A stretch of DNA of 64,000 nucleotides from Acetobacteraceae bacterium. Lineage in GTDB: Bacteria > Pseudomonadota > Alphaproteobacteria > Acetobacterales > Acetobacteraceae. Within the stretch, counting starts at the first letter, position 1, and each line of letters begins with the position of its first letter. The position numbers and the translations under genes were made by a program. The notes under the pieces were generated by a model. The model was given only the letters and a program-made list of their open reading frames with translations. It was not told the DNA's origin and did not search any database. The DNA is taken from the NCBI GenBank assembly GCA_024280945.1, contig JAMXLO010000088.1, positions 1 through 64,000 on the forward strand, written 5' to 3'. This document shows positions 9,355 through 18,346 of this stretch, piece after piece.

Positions 9355-9693
9355 TTATGAAGGCCTTAACGCCGGCGGAAGGAATTCGCAGAGCGCGAGA
9401 ACCCGCAAGGCGGAGGCAAGGGGGCGCGCGGTGTCCCGCTGGGCATCTGTGGCAGCAACCAAAGCAGTCAGGGTCTGGTTCCGGTCAGCGGCAATATGCA
9501 TGAGTGCAGTCCAGAACTCCTGTTCCAGCGCGACGCTGGTGCGGTGGCCAGCAAGCGAAAAGCTACGCTTGATCAATGCGCTCAGGCGACGCCTCCTCGG
9601 GGTTTGGTGGCTCGCGTCGGATTTGCGGTTCGAGAGACCCCGGTCCCGGCATCCGGTCCCGCGCCCCCAAGCGTCGCTTGCTTCACTTTGCAC
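9355..9693 (-). CDS. Ribbon-helix-helix domain protein
   Basis: Up to 112 residues. The core IKRSFSLAGHRTSVALEQEFWTALMHIAA matches the short alphaproteobacterial ribbon-helix-helix (RHH_4-like) family, usually about 70 residues. The first ~37 residues in the long form are Arg-rich and look unconserved. A GAGGAGG lies just upstream of the core, so the true start may be a CTG or TTG near 9576-9588, giving about 73-77 residues. RHH proteins bind DNA as dimers, often at palindromic operators and often at their own promoter. A 14-base palindrome lies at 9745-9758. Confidence 0.65.
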   Translation of the reverse strand: MQSEASDAWGRGTGCRDRGLSNRKSDASHQTPRRRRLSALIKRSFSLAGHRTSVALEQEFWTALMHIAADRNQTLTALVAATDAQRDTARPLASALRVLALCEFLPPALRPS

Positions 9694-9744
9694 CCCCCAA
9701 GCACAGTGAGCTCACCGTGAACACAGCGTTATAGACGATTTGCA

Positions 9745-9758
9745 TGGGCACGTGCCCA
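9745..9758. promoter_or_regulatory. Perfect 14-base palindrome (possible RHH operator)
   Basis: TGGGCACGTGCCCA is a perfect palindrome 52 bases upstream of the longest start of the ribbon-helix-helix gene and about 50 bases past the queG stop. Binding by the RHH protein is inference from its position. Confidence 0.35.
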
Positions 9759-9804
9759 CGAACTTGCACAACCGATTTGAATTTCGGTGACGTCGTCTGC
9801 GACG

Positions 9805-10857
9805 TCAGGGTCGGGCCATGCCGCCGAGCTGGTTGCAGGCCCAACGAGCCGCATCAGCCACCACCGGGCTGGCATCCTGGGTCAGCCGCGCGGCTACCGG
9901 GCGTAACCCGGCCTCGGCCGAATTCCCGATGGCAATCAGCACGTTGCGCACGAACCGATCGCGTCCAAGACGCTTTACCGGGGAGCCGCTGAACATGGCG
10001 CGGAAAGCCGTGTCATCCAGGCTGGCAAGCTCAGCAAGTTGCGGCGCCCTCAGGTCCTTCCTTGCGTACAACTTTTCGTGTGCTGTCGGCCGGGCGAATC
10101 GGTTCCAGGGGCAGACGGCCAGGCAGTCGTCGCAGCCATAGATTCGATTCCCGATCCGCGGCCTCAGTTCCTCGGGGATCGGACCGCGATGCTCGATCGT
10201 GAGATAGGAGATGCAGCGTGTCGCATCCAGCCTATAGGGCGCAGGGAAGGCGTCCGTCGGACAGACCCCAAGGCACCGGCTGCAGCTGCCGCAGTGGTCC
10301 GTCTCGCCGTTGTCGGGCTCTATCTCGAGTGTGGTGTAGATCTCACCCAGGAATAGCCAGGATCCATGGACGCGCGAGACCAGGTTGGTGTGCTTGCCCT
10401 GCCAGCCGATGCCGGCCTGCTGCGCCAGCGGCTTCTCCATAACTGGTGCAGTGTCCACGAACACCTTCACCCCGGGAGCGAAGCGGGCGACGAGGTATTG
10501 GGCGAGGTGCTTCAGCATGCCCTTGACAAGATCGTGGTAATCGCGGCCCTGCGCGTAGACCGAGATACTGCCGCGGTCGGCCAGGCCGAGCGTCCCCAGT
10601 GGGTCGCGATCCGGTGCATAAGACACCCCCGTCGCGATGACGCTGCGTGCTTCGGGCCAAAGTCTGCGGGGGTCGCCGCGCTCGCTGGCGCGAGAGCCCA
10701 GCCAGCCCATGTCACCGTGCTGACCTGCGGCCAAGAAGGCTGCCAGACGCTCGCGGGCTTCTGGGCCGAGCCCGGCCCGGCAGAACCCGATGGCGTCGAA
10801 GCCGATCGCCAGCGCCCGCTCCCGGATCAGCCGTTTCTGATCAGCCGCTTCGATCAC
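9805..10857 (-). CDS. queG: Epoxyqueuosine reductase QueG
   Basis: A 350-residue cobalamin- and Fe-S-dependent enzyme that reduces epoxyqueuosine to queuosine in tRNA, the last step of queuosine synthesis. The middle has [20 protein letters not shown], containing the catalytic Asp of the family. Two 4Fe-4S motifs follow: [13 protein letters not shown] and [10 protein letters not shown]. The C-terminal part contains HEAT-like repeats ([12 protein letters not shown]). The length is normal for the family. A short stem-loop (stem TGACGTCG, four-base loop) overlaps the stop at 9788-9807 but lacks a T-run. It is divergent from nrdB. Confidence 0.95.
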   Translation of the reverse strand: MIEAADQKRLIRERALAIGFDAIGFCRAGLGPEARERLAAFLAAGQHGDMGWLGSRASERGDPRRLWPEARSVIATGVSYAPDRDPLGTLGLADRGSISVYAQGRDYHDLVKGMLKHLAQYLVARFAPGVKVFVDTAPVMEKPLAQQAGIGWQGKHTNLVSRVHGSWLFLGEIYTTLEIEPDNGETDHCGSCSRCLGVCPTDAFPAPYRLDATRCISYLTIEHRGPIPEELRPRIGNRIYGCDDCLAVCPWNRFARPTAHEKLYARKDLRAPQLAELASLDDTAFRAMFSGSPVKRLGRDRFVRNVLIAIGNSAEAGLRPVAARLTQDASPVVADAARWACNQLGGMARP

Positions 10858-10943
10858 ACATAGCCCCGCGACATATGGTATAGAAATGTGGTAGTGCGAT
10901 ACAAGATATGGCAGGATTGCTTAAGCTTACGACGAGGGCAGGT

Positions 10944-11960
10944 ATGGACAGCATCACACATCCAGCTGACGAACATCCTGTGCAGTTCGACCTGCTGACC
11001 GAGAACCCGGTCTACAAGCCGTTCCGCTACCCTTGGGCCTACGAGGCGTGGTTGACCCAGCAGCGCGTTCACTGGTTGCCAGAGGAAGTGCCGCTCGCAG
11101 ACGACGTCAAGGACTGGCATCGCCACCTCAGCGCCGGTGAGCGCAATCTACTCACCCAGATATTCCGGTTCTTCACCCAGGCAGACGTCGAGGTGAACAA
11201 CTGCTACATGAAACATTACGCCCGCGTCTTCAAGCCGACCGAGGTGCTGATGATGCTCTCGGCGTTCTCCAACATCGAGACCGTGCACATCGCGGCTTAC
11301 AGCCATCTGCTGGACACGATCGGGATGCCGGAGCTCGAATACCAGGCCTTCCTGAAATACAAGGAGATGAAGGACAAATATGACTTCATGCAGGGCTTCA
11401 CAGTCGACTCGCGCTTTGAGATTGCCAAGACGCTCGCCGCCTTCGGCGCCTTCACTGAAGGGCTCCAGCTGTTTGCGTCGTTTGCCATCCTGCTGAACTT
11501 CCCGCGCTACGGGAAGATGAAGGGCATGGGCCAGATCATTTCATGGTCCGTGCGCGATGAGACGCTGCACTGCAACTCGATCATCCGCTTGTTTCGCACT
11601 TTCGTACAGGAGAACCCCGCGCTGTGGGGCGAGGCGCTGAAGCGCGACATCTACCTGACCTGCGCGACGATCGTTGACCACGAGGATGCGTTCATCGACC
11701 TCGCATTCGAGCAAGGGCCGGTGCAAGGCCTGACGGCGCGGGAAGTGAAGGAATATATTCGCTTCATCGCCGACCGGCGGCTGCTGCAGCTGGGGCTGAA
11801 CCAGCTCTACCAGGTCGCGCGAAATCCTCTGCCGTGGCTCGACGACATGCTGAATGCCGTTGAGCATACGAACTTTTTCGAGAATCGTGCTACCGAGTAT
11901 AGCAAAGCCTCCACAGCTGGCACGTGGGAGGAGGCGTTTAGCGATTCGGCCTCCGTATAG
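10944..11960 (+). CDS. nrdB: Ribonucleoside-diphosphate reductase, class Ia beta subunit
   Basis: A 338-residue R2 protein carrying the diiron/tyrosyl-radical cofactor used by the alpha subunit to make deoxynucleotides. Counted from ATG 10944, metal ligands are D81, E112, H115, E172, E206 and H209, and the radical tyrosine is Y119 (ETVHIAAYSH). The spacings equal those of E. coli D84, E115, H118, E204, E238, H241 and Y122, so this is an ordinary Tyr-radical enzyme, not the Phe-bearing class Ic. ATG 10944 follows GAGGGCAGG; an in-frame ATG at 10908 lacks such a site. nrdA is not in the window. Confidence 0.93.
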   Translation: MDSITHPADEHPVQFDLLTENPVYKPFRYPWAYEAWLTQQRVHWLPEEVPLADDVKDWHRHLSAGERNLLTQIFRFFTQADVEVNNCYMKHYARVFKPTEVLMMLSAFSNIETVHIAAYSHLLDTIGMPELEYQAFLKYKEMKDKYDFMQGFTVDSRFEIAKTLAAFGAFTEGLQLFASFAILLNFPRYGKMKGMGQIISWSVRDETLHCNSIIRLFRTFVQENPALWGEALKRDIYLTCATIVDHEDAFIDLAFEQGPVQGLTAREVKEYIRFIADRRLLQLGLNQLYQVARNPLPWLDDMLNAVEHTNFFENRATEYSKASTAGTWEEAFSDSASV

Positions 11961-12159
11961 GTTGTGTTTGCCACATAGGCGTCTGTCGTTATTTTTGTCG
12001 ATGAGCCTATTATTCGCACAGACGCAGCCAACATTGAATGGGTGCTCCGCCAAGCTCAGCTGGACGGCAGCCGATGGGTATAATTATTGGGACAGCGTAA
12101 CTCTAACGCCGAGATTGCGCATTAATGACGTGCAAAATTGATCAGATGATGCACAGGGT

Positions 12160-12504
12160 ATGTTGACCGCCGTTGCACGCAGACAGACAGGACCGAGCTC
12201 CATGGGCATCACGACAGGGGACACCGTGAATCAGGCCGAGGAAGTCACGGGCCGTGACATCAGCCCCAGCGGAACGCCGCGCTACACGCGCCGGCTCTCG
12301 GATAAAATTTTGATCGCGTTTCATCATGCCTGCGACCAGTCAGATTTCGAGGTTGCAGAGCAATTGCTGCACATCCTGGAGATGATGCTGACCCGGCGTC
12401 CGCTTACTCCCGACGGCACGCGGCGGCGCAACATGGAGAGCCTTGTGGCGGCGCATGAGCGCCTGTGGCACCTTCGCCACCCGCACATAGGCGACGGCTT
12501 CTAG
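12160..12504 (+). CDS. Conserved hypothetical protein, short helical
   Basis: Up to 114 residues. The core KILIAFHHACDQSDFEVAEQLLHILEMML followed by RRRNMESLVAAHERLWHLRHP resembles a short conserved protein I associate with Rhodospirillales/Acetobacteraceae. It is helical and TPR-like in look, with no known function. ATG 12160 follows CAGGGT; ATG 12202 is an alternative that would drop 14 poorly conserved residues. It overlaps the convergent methyltransferase gene by 4 bases. Confidence 0.65.
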   Translation: MLTAVARRQTGPSSMGITTGDTVNQAEEVTGRDISPSGTPRYTRRLSDKILIAFHHACDQSDFEVAEQLLHILEMMLTRRPLTPDGTRRRNMESLVAAHERLWHLRHPHIGDGF

Positions 12505-13238
12505 ACTTCCAAAGCGGCGCCTTCGCGGAGGACGCGCTGAGCTTCCAAGGTGAAGTCGCCGTCTGCTGTGTGCAGCACTTTCCCGGCGCGAAGCCGGAAG
12601 GGCGTGCGACTGTCCTTTACTCCTCGAAGAAGCAGCAGCTTCGCCGGCTGACCATCCTTTGGCCAGAATGGCAGCGCAGCGGTCGGCGTGCAGCCGGCGG
12701 CAGCAAACGCACCCATAGCCGCGGGCAGCGCCGCGGGAGGCACGATGAAGGTCAAGGTCCCCCGCGGGCGCAGCCAGCGTGCGAGGGCGGCCGTCCAGCG
12801 GGCCAGAGTGCCGACCTCGGCTGCTTTGGCGATCCGGCGCGACGTGTCTGGCGAAGGGGTGCCGGAGGGAAGGTGGTAGGGCGGATTGGCACAGGCGTGA
12901 TCGAACGGGCCCCACTCGGCGCTTGCCGTTACATCGGCTGCGCGGAACTCCAGGTTAGGCCAGTCATTGAGGGCGGCGTTGCGCCGGGCGATCTCGACCA
13001 TCGCTGGATCTTGCTCGAGGCCCAGGCCATGGATTTTGCCTACCCGGGCGGTCAGGCATAAGAGCGTCGCCCCGGCGCCGCTACCTCCCTCCAGCACCCG
13101 CTGGCCTGCGCGCGCCGGAACTGCGGCTGCCAGCAGAACCGGCTCCAGGCTGCTCCTGAAGCCGTGGCGCGGTTGCACATAGCGCACTCTTCCGGCAAGC
13201 AGATGGCCTTCCGTCAGATCGCTCGTTGCTGTGTCCAT
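12501..13238 (-). CDS. NPPY-type N6-adenine methyltransferase (TrmN6-like)
   Basis: A 245-residue class I methyltransferase. Motif I is VLEGGSGAGATLLCLTARV (about residues 49-67), and motif IV is ANPPYHLPSG, the NPPY signature of enzymes that methylate exocyclic amines. The N-terminal RYVQPRHGFRSSLEPVLLAA matches the tRNA1(Val) A37 N6-methyltransferase group (YfiC/TrmN6) seen widely in alphaproteobacteria. The tRNA target is inferred from family only. It is divergent from the DUF3617 gene. Confidence 0.8.
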   Translation of the reverse strand: MDTATSDLTEGHLLAGRVRYVQPRHGFRSSLEPVLLAAAVPARAGQRVLEGGSGAGATLLCLTARVGKIHGLGLEQDPAMVEIARRNAALNDWPNLEFRAADVTASAEWGPFDHACANPPYHLPSGTPSPDTSRRIAKAAEVGTLARWTAALARWLRPRGTLTFIVPPAALPAAMGAFAAAGCTPTAALPFWPKDGQPAKLLLLRGVKDSRTPFRLRAGKVLHTADGDFTLEAQRVLREGAALEV

Positions 13239-13335
13239 TGCTGGTCCGGACGGTTAGGAAGCTGGATCGGCAAAGCTTGCCAATGCTACTCCGAGATGCG
13301 TTGGATTGGTCACGGAACGCCGATGGAGCGGGAAC

Positions 13336-13848
13336 ATGAAGTGGACAGTCAGTTACCCGACCGTGTTCGCACTGCTCGGCGCGGCAACCTGCGGCGTGGT
13401 GCGGGCGCAGGACCTTCCACCGCGCAAGTCCGGACTCTGGCAGATCGATATGACGATCCCGGCCGGCCCAGGGCCGCAGCAAATGAAGATGTGCATCGAC
13501 AGCGGCACCGATGCCGAGATGTTCAAAATGGGGATGAACGCCGCGCGGGGCACATGCGACAAGCCGTCGATCAACCGCAGCGGCAGCACGGTCACGATCG
13601 ATTCCACCTGTAAGATGGGCGAGACGCGGATGACCACGCATGCCGTGACCAAGTTCACCGCCGATGTCGCGTATCGCACGGAGGCTGATACCAGGATGGA
13701 CCCGCCGATGCCCGGACGCGGTGAAATGAAAATCACCCAGGACGGGAAATGGGTTGGACCGTGTCCGGCCGACATGACGCCCGGCGACGTGGCAATGGGC
13801 AATGGTGCCAAAATGAACATCAAGCAGATGCTGGGTGGTAAACAGTAG
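13336..13848 (+). CDS. DUF3617 secreted protein
   Basis: 170 residues with an N-terminal signal peptide (hydrophobic stretch then VRA-QD cleavage around residue 25). The body has the DUF3617 pattern: PPRKSGLWQIDM at the N-terminus, MKMCIDSGTD, then paired cysteines (GTCDKPS, DSTCKMG) and a Met-rich C-terminal part. The function of this periplasmic family is unknown. ATG 13336 is preferred over 13306 because GGAGCGGGA precedes it and the signal peptide then starts cleanly. It lies just ahead of the glyoxalase-fold gene. Confidence 0.8.
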   Translation: MKWTVSYPTVFALLGAATCGVVRAQDLPPRKSGLWQIDMTIPAGPGPQQMKMCIDSGTDAEMFKMGMNAARGTCDKPSINRSGSTVTIDSTCKMGETRMTTHAVTKFTADVAYRTEADTRMDPPMPGRGEMKITQDGKWVGPCPADMTPGDVAMGNGAKMNIKQMLGGKQ

Positions 13849-13864
13849 TCGAAGGAGAGCCGTG

Positions 13865-14275
13865 ATGCTGCAGATCAGGCAACTCGATCACGTGGTCCTG
13901 CGGGTCAGCAATTTGCAGGCGATGATGCATTTCTACATCGATGTGCTCGGCTGCACTCTGGAGAAGGTGCAGGAGAGTATCGGGTTGTGGCAGTTGCGCG
14001 CAGGTGCGGCTCTGATCGACCTGGTGCCGGTGGATGGCGCCGCAGGGAAGAAGGGCGGGGCGGCGCCCGGACGCGAAGGTCGTAATATGGACCACTTCTG
14101 CCTGCAGGTTGAGCCATTCGACGGCGAGGCAATCATCACGCACCTGAAGCAGCATGGCTTGGACCCAGGCCCCATCGAGTCACGCTACGGAGCAAAAGGG
14201 CAGGGCCCGTCGATCTACGTGCCGGATCCCGAAGGCAACGTGGTGGAGTTGAAGGGACCGCCCTGGCAGGGCTGA
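13865..14275 (+). CDS. VOC (glyoxalase/bleomycin resistance fold) protein
   Basis: 136 residues with the VOC metal-enzyme fold. LDHVVLRVSNLQAMMHFYIDVLG is the N-terminal half-site with a His ligand, NMDHFCLQV contributes a second His, and YVPDPEGNVVELK a C-terminal Glu ligand. These proteins bind a divalent metal and act as lyases, dioxygenases or resistance proteins, and the sequence does not tell which. ATG 13865 (or GTG 13862) follows AAGGAGA. It lies 16 bases after the DUF3617 gene, so the two are probably co-transcribed. Confidence 0.85.
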   Translation: MLQIRQLDHVVLRVSNLQAMMHFYIDVLGCTLEKVQESIGLWQLRAGAALIDLVPVDGAAGKKGGAAPGREGRNMDHFCLQVEPFDGEAIITHLKQHGLDPGPIESRYGAKGQGPSIYVPDPEGNVVELKGPPWQG

Positions 14276-14464
14276 GCTTGCCGCGACGATATCCGCGCTT
14301 GCTGCGAAAGAAGTGCGCTGACCAGCGCTTTGTGATGACCGGGTTGACAATGGTATCGGCGGAGATCTCGGATTTTCGGGGGATCGCCGATGCAAGTGGT
14401 TGCCTGACGGCTCAACAGACCCTGACCAACTGTGGTTTCGTAAAAAATGGGGAGATCAACGTCG

Positions 14465-15268
14465 ATGAGCGTCCCAACGCATTGGTTTGTCGCCACCGAT
14501 CCTGATATCTACGAGAAGTTCATGGCCCGGTGGAGCGCCCGTCTCGCCGATCCATTTCTGACTTTTGCCGATATCAAGACTGGTCAACGGGTACTCGACG
14601 TTGGCTGCGGCACCGGCACGATCACCCTGGCCCTTGCAGAACGTGGTTGCTCGGTGGTTGGAGTTGATGCGTCCGGGCCATACCTTGAAGGTGCGCGCCG
14701 GCACCGATCGCACCCTGCCATTACTTACGAATTGGGCGATGCCCAGGGGCTTGCGTATACCAGTGGCTCCTTTGATGCCTGCGTCTCGACGCTGGCGATC
14801 GATGTCGTTCCAGAGCCCAGGAAGTTTGCCGCCGAGATGCGACGCGTTACGTGCTCAGGCGGGATCGTTGCCTGCGGAACTTTTGACTTTTGGGGTGGCT
14901 GGGCCGCTGCGGAATATATTAATGAAATTGGCGCGACGCTCGACGAAGAGATGCGGGTGCTTCGAGACTATCGTCGCTCTCGGCCACTGTTCTGGCCCAA
15001 TGGCATGGCCTGCCTGTGGAGAGACCTTGGTTTGACTGCGGTGACTGAACTACCGATCGTTATCAGCTTCGACTTCGAGTCGTTTGATGACTACTGGACC
15101 AGCCTGTGCACCGGGCCCAATAGCATGGCACAACGGATGAAAGTCATGCCGGCCGAACGCCGTGATGAAATCCATCGTCTCGTTAAGTCCAGTTACCTGG
15201 CCGGCATGAAGGATGGGCCAAGATCCTACGCGTCCATCGTGCGAAGCGTCCGGGGCGTCGTGCCGTAA
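14465..15268 (+). CDS. Class I SAM-dependent methyltransferase
   Basis: 267 residues. VLDVGCGTGTITLALAERG (about residues 40-58) is motif I, followed by VVGVDASGPYLEGAR, and the UbiE/COQ5-like methyltransferase_11 core continues with GSFDACVSTLAIDVVPEP. The C-terminal part (SLCTGPNSMAQRM, LVKSSYLAG) is seen in small-molecule methyltransferases of this type; the substrate is unknown. ATG 14465 is chosen because GGGGAGA lies upstream and the earlier ATG (14447) overlaps that site. It precedes the TPR gene by 19 bases. Confidence 0.8.
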   Translation: MSVPTHWFVATDPDIYEKFMARWSARLADPFLTFADIKTGQRVLDVGCGTGTITLALAERGCSVVGVDASGPYLEGARRHRSHPAITYELGDAQGLAYTSGSFDACVSTLAIDVVPEPRKFAAEMRRVTCSGGIVACGTFDFWGGWAAAEYINEIGATLDEEMRVLRDYRRSRPLFWPNGMACLWRDLGLTAVTELPIVISFDFESFDDYWTSLCTGPNSMAQRMKVMPAERRDEIHRLVKSSYLAGMKDGPRSYASIVRSVRGVVP

Positions 15269-15287
15269 ACCATCGCTGGTGAGTCCC

Positions 15288-17243
15288 ATGCCATCTGGGC
15301 ACGATGCCGACCTGGACCAAGGGCTGGCACTGCACGTACAGGGCAGGCTGACAGATGCAGAGCGCACGTACCGTCAGGTACTGCAACAGCAACCCGGCAA
15401 CTTTGTCGCGTTGCACATGCTGGGCCTGGTGGCGCTGCAGACGGGCCGGTCGGAGACCGCGGTCCGGTTGATCGGCAAGGCGATCGCACTGAAGCCCGAT
15501 TACGTCGATGCCTACAGCAACCGGGGTCTCGCACTTCAGGAACTGGGGCGCTTCGAAGAGGCGATAGCCAGCTTTGACAGGGCCATCGCGCTGCGACCCG
15601 ACGATGCGGACCTGCACAACAATCGCGGACTGACGTTGGATGCGCTCACCCGCCCGGTCGAGGCCCTTGCAAGCTACGACCAGGCGCTCACGCTCCGTCC
15701 CAGTTATCCAGAGGCGCATAACAACCGCGGCAACACCCTGCAGTCACTGCAGCGCCTCGAGGAGGCGTTGGCAGCGCATGCCAAGGCGATCGCGCTACGG
15801 TCCGATTATGCCGCAGCGCACTTCAATCATGGCAATGCTTTGCGTCTGCTAGGCCGACTGGCCGAGGCTATTGCGTGCTACGACAGGGCGATCGCGCTGC
15901 AGCCGGATCATGCAGCAGCCCACAACAACCGTGGACTTGCATTGCAGGCACTGCTTCGGTGGGAAGAGGCTGTCGCGAGCTACGACCAGGCCATTGCCTC
16001 TCAGCCGGCCATGGCGGAAGCCTACAACAACCGCGGAACCGCGCTCCAGTCCGGAAAGCGCTTCGAAGAAGCGCTGGCGAACTACAATCGCGCCATTGCG
16101 GTGAGGAACGGCTATGCTGACGCCTGGAATAATCGCGGTACGGTGTTGCAGTCGCTGAGGCGCCCTGAGGAAGCGCTGCGCAGCTACAGCAGAGCACTCA
16201 AGCTTGCTCCGGATTTTGCCGAGGCATACCACAATCGTGCCTCTTCTTTATATGACCTGAAACGCTCCGAGCAGGCGCTGGCGGATTACGACAAGGCGAT
16301 CGCGTTACGGCCGGATTACTCCGAGGCGTACAGCAACAAGGCGATTTGTCTCTTGCGGATGGGGCGCTTCGTGGAAGCTTGGCAGTTATACGAATGGCGC
16401 AGGAAACGTCCCGAGGCATCGGCGGATCGCGTGTTCGATCGGCCGCTCTGGCTTGGCTCAGAGAACATCGCAGGCAAGACCCTGTTCGTCTATTGGGAGC
16501 AGGGGCTTGGTGACACGGTGCAGTTCTACCGTTACGCCAGGCTGGCAGAAGCGCGTGGCGCGCGCGTGATTTTGCAGGTGCAGCAGCCTCTTGTGCGGCT
16601 GCTGAGGCAACTTTGTCCCACAATCGAAGTCGTCGGACCTGACCAGCACCCGGAGAGATTCGATTACCATTGTCCATTGTTGAGCCTGCCGTTGGCATTC
16701 GGCACCAAGGTGTCGACGATTCCGTCGCTCGGGCAGCTTCTTCATGCGGATGCGAGGCTTCGGGATGAGTGGGCTGCGCGCCTGCCCGCAATCGGGCGCC
16801 CGCGCGTGGGTATCGCATGGAGCGGCGGCACAGATTTCAAGAACGACTTCAGCCGCTCGATCGACTTCGAAACCTTTCGCACGCTCCTGCATCCGGCGGT
16901 TGATTGGATCTGTATCCAAAAAGAGCTGAGGCCCAGGGACCAAACCCCCGTGTCGGCTGCCGGAGTCCATTTCTTCGGGAGCCAGCTTGCCGATTTCGCC
17001 GATACCGCGGCTTTACTGGATCGTGTCGACCAGGTGGTTACAGTAGATACCAGCGTTGGCCATGTCGCGGCGTCCATGGGCAAGCCTGTATGGTTGTTGC
17101 TGCCGTACAATTCCGACTGGCGCTGGCTGCTCGATCGCTCTGATACACCCTGGTATCCGAGCGTGCGGCTGATCAGGCAATCCCAGCCTGGCAGCTGGGA
17201 TGAAGCTCTGCAACAAGTGCGGCGCGAGCTGGAGCTACTCTGA
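15288..17243 (+). CDS. TPR-repeat protein with C-terminal glycosyltransferase-like domain
   Basis: 651 residues. The first about 390 consist of some eleven consecutive 34-residue tetratricopeptide repeats, nearly identical in frame (..AxxSYDQAIALRPDxAEAxNNRG..). From about residue 395 comes a globular domain starting GKTLFVYWEQGLGDTVQFYR, with RPRVGIAWSGG, SIDFETF, VVTVDTSVGHVAASMGKPV and WRWLLDRSDTPWYPSVRL. This resembles the glycosyltransferase-9-like domain found after TPRs in many proteobacterial proteins. There is no signal peptide, so a cytoplasmic or membrane-associated role in glycan or protein glycosylation is likely. ATG 15288 follows GGTGAG. Confidence 0.85.
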   Translation: MPSGHDADLDQGLALHVQGRLTDAERTYRQVLQQQPGNFVALHMLGLVALQTGRSETAVRLIGKAIALKPDYVDAYSNRGLALQELGRFEEAIASFDRAIALRPDDADLHNNRGLTLDALTRPVEALASYDQALTLRPSYPEAHNNRGNTLQSLQRLEEALAAHAKAIALRSDYAAAHFNHGNALRLLGRLAEAIACYDRAIALQPDHAAAHNNRGLALQALLRWEEAVASYDQAIASQPAMAEAYNNRGTALQSGKRFEEALANYNRAIAVRNGYADAWNNRGTVLQSLRRPEEALRSYSRALKLAPDFAEAYHNRASSLYDLKRSEQALADYDKAIALRPDYSEAYSNKAICLLRMGRFVEAWQLYEWRRKRPEASADRVFDRPLWLGSENIAGKTLFVYWEQGLGDTVQFYRYARLAEARGARVILQVQQPLVRLLRQLCPTIEVVGPDQHPERFDYHCPLLSLPLAFGTKVSTIPSLGQLLHADARLRDEWAARLPAIGRPRVGIAWSGGTDFKNDFSRSIDFETFRTLLHPAVDWICIQKELRPRDQTPVSAAGVHFFGSQLADFADTAALLDRVDQVVTVDTSVGHVAASMGKPVWLLLPYNSDWRWLLDRSDTPWYPSVRLIRQSQPGSWDEALQQVRRELELL

Positions 17244-18296
17244 TGCCGGGTCGGCGGGACGGAACCCCAACAACTCTCCGAAGCGATCAGCATAGCGCGG
17301 CCATGCTTCCGAATTGACCAATCGCGGCGGTACGCCGCCATCGAATATGGTTAGCCACTGCAAGGCGGTCGCTTCGCACATCTCGGTCATGGTTTCGACA
17401 GTCATGCCGGCAATGTGCGGACTGGCGATCACGTTGTCCATATTGAGCAACGGATGAGCCGGGTCCGGCGGTTCCTTCAGGAACACATCCAGCCCGGCGC
17501 CCGCAATGTGTCCCTCACGCAGCGCGGCCTCCAGCGCTGTCTCGTCGTGGATGCCGCCGCGCGCCGTATTGATGAAGTAAGCGGTCGGCTTCATCGCGGC
17601 GAATTGCGCAGCGCCGAACATACCGAAGGTCTCGGCACTGCGAGGACAGTGGATGGTGACGTAATCAGAGCGGCGCAGTAGCTCATCGAGATCCACCTTC
17701 GCGGCGTGCCGCGCGGCGATTTCCACCGCCGTGAGATACGGGTCGTAGGCCAACACGGTATTGTTGAACAGCACGCCACAAAGCTCGGCGACACGGCGGC
17801 CAATGTGTCCGATGCCGATAATGCCGACAGTTTTGTTGCGCAAATTGTTGCCCGCGTACGCACGGCGGTCGAGGTTTGGCGTGCGCTTCATCGCGCGCTC
17901 GGATAGCGCGATCTTCTTCGTCAGTGACAGCATCAGGCCCAGGGCATGTTCGGCAACCGGTTCCCAGTTGGTCCCGGACTGGTTCACGACGATAACCCCG
18001 GCCGCGGTACAGGCATCGACATCGATCATATCGTAGCCGGCTCCGGTGGAACTTACCGCGAGCAGGTTCGGGCAGCGCGCCAGCAACTTCGCGTCGGGAA
18101 ACCACGGCTCTTGCAGTTCGCCGCGTGGTTGCACCTGGTAGCCGTGCGCCTGCGCCATCTCCGTCCAGTTGTCGGTTTCGACCGCATCGTAGTCGAGGCC
18201 AACCAGGTCGATATCATCGCGCCGACCGATGATCGCATTGGCGATCGGGTCCATGAAGCTGTCGAAATACACTAGGCGCTTTAGGTTCACCGCCAT
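17235..18296 (-). CDS. D-isomer-specific 2-hydroxyacid dehydrogenase
   Basis: 353 residues. The NAD-binding motif is TVGIIGIGHIGRRVAELCG. Catalytic residues of the family are visible: Arg in INTARGGIHDE, Glu in the DVFLKEPPDPAHPL segment and His in ASPHIAGMT. It reduces or oxidises a 2-keto/2-hydroxy acid with NAD(P)H. ATG 18296 follows GGGGAG on the minus strand. It overlaps the convergent TPR gene by 9 bases and is divergent from the sugar-acid dehydratase with about 50 bases between starts. This suggests a joint role in sugar-acid or hydroxyacid catabolism. Confidence 0.88.
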   Translation of the reverse strand: MAVNLKRLVYFDSFMDPIANAIIGRRDDIDLVGLDYDAVETDNWTEMAQAHGYQVQPRGELQEPWFPDAKLLARCPNLLAVSSTGAGYDMIDVDACTAAGVIVVNQSGTNWEPVAEHALGLMLSLTKKIALSERAMKRTPNLDRRAYAGNNLRNKTVGIIGIGHIGRRVAELCGVLFNNTVLAYDPYLTAVEIAARHAAKVDLDELLRRSDYVTIHCPRSAETFGMFGAAQFAAMKPTAYFINTARGGIHDETALEAALREGHIAGAGLDVFLKEPPDPAHPLLNMDNVIASPHIAGMTVETMTEMCEATALQWLTIFDGGVPPRLVNSEAWPRYADRFGELLGFRPADPASE

Positions 18297-18346
18297 TCTC
18301 GTCTCCCCCTTTGCGGGCATCTGACCGCTGGCCTAGCATTTCCGGC

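Noticed and set aside
9788-9807. Stem-loop TGACGTCG-TCTG-CGACGTCA at the queG stop as a terminator
   Set aside because: The stem is perfect but short, overlaps the stop codon and is not followed by a T-run on the minus strand.
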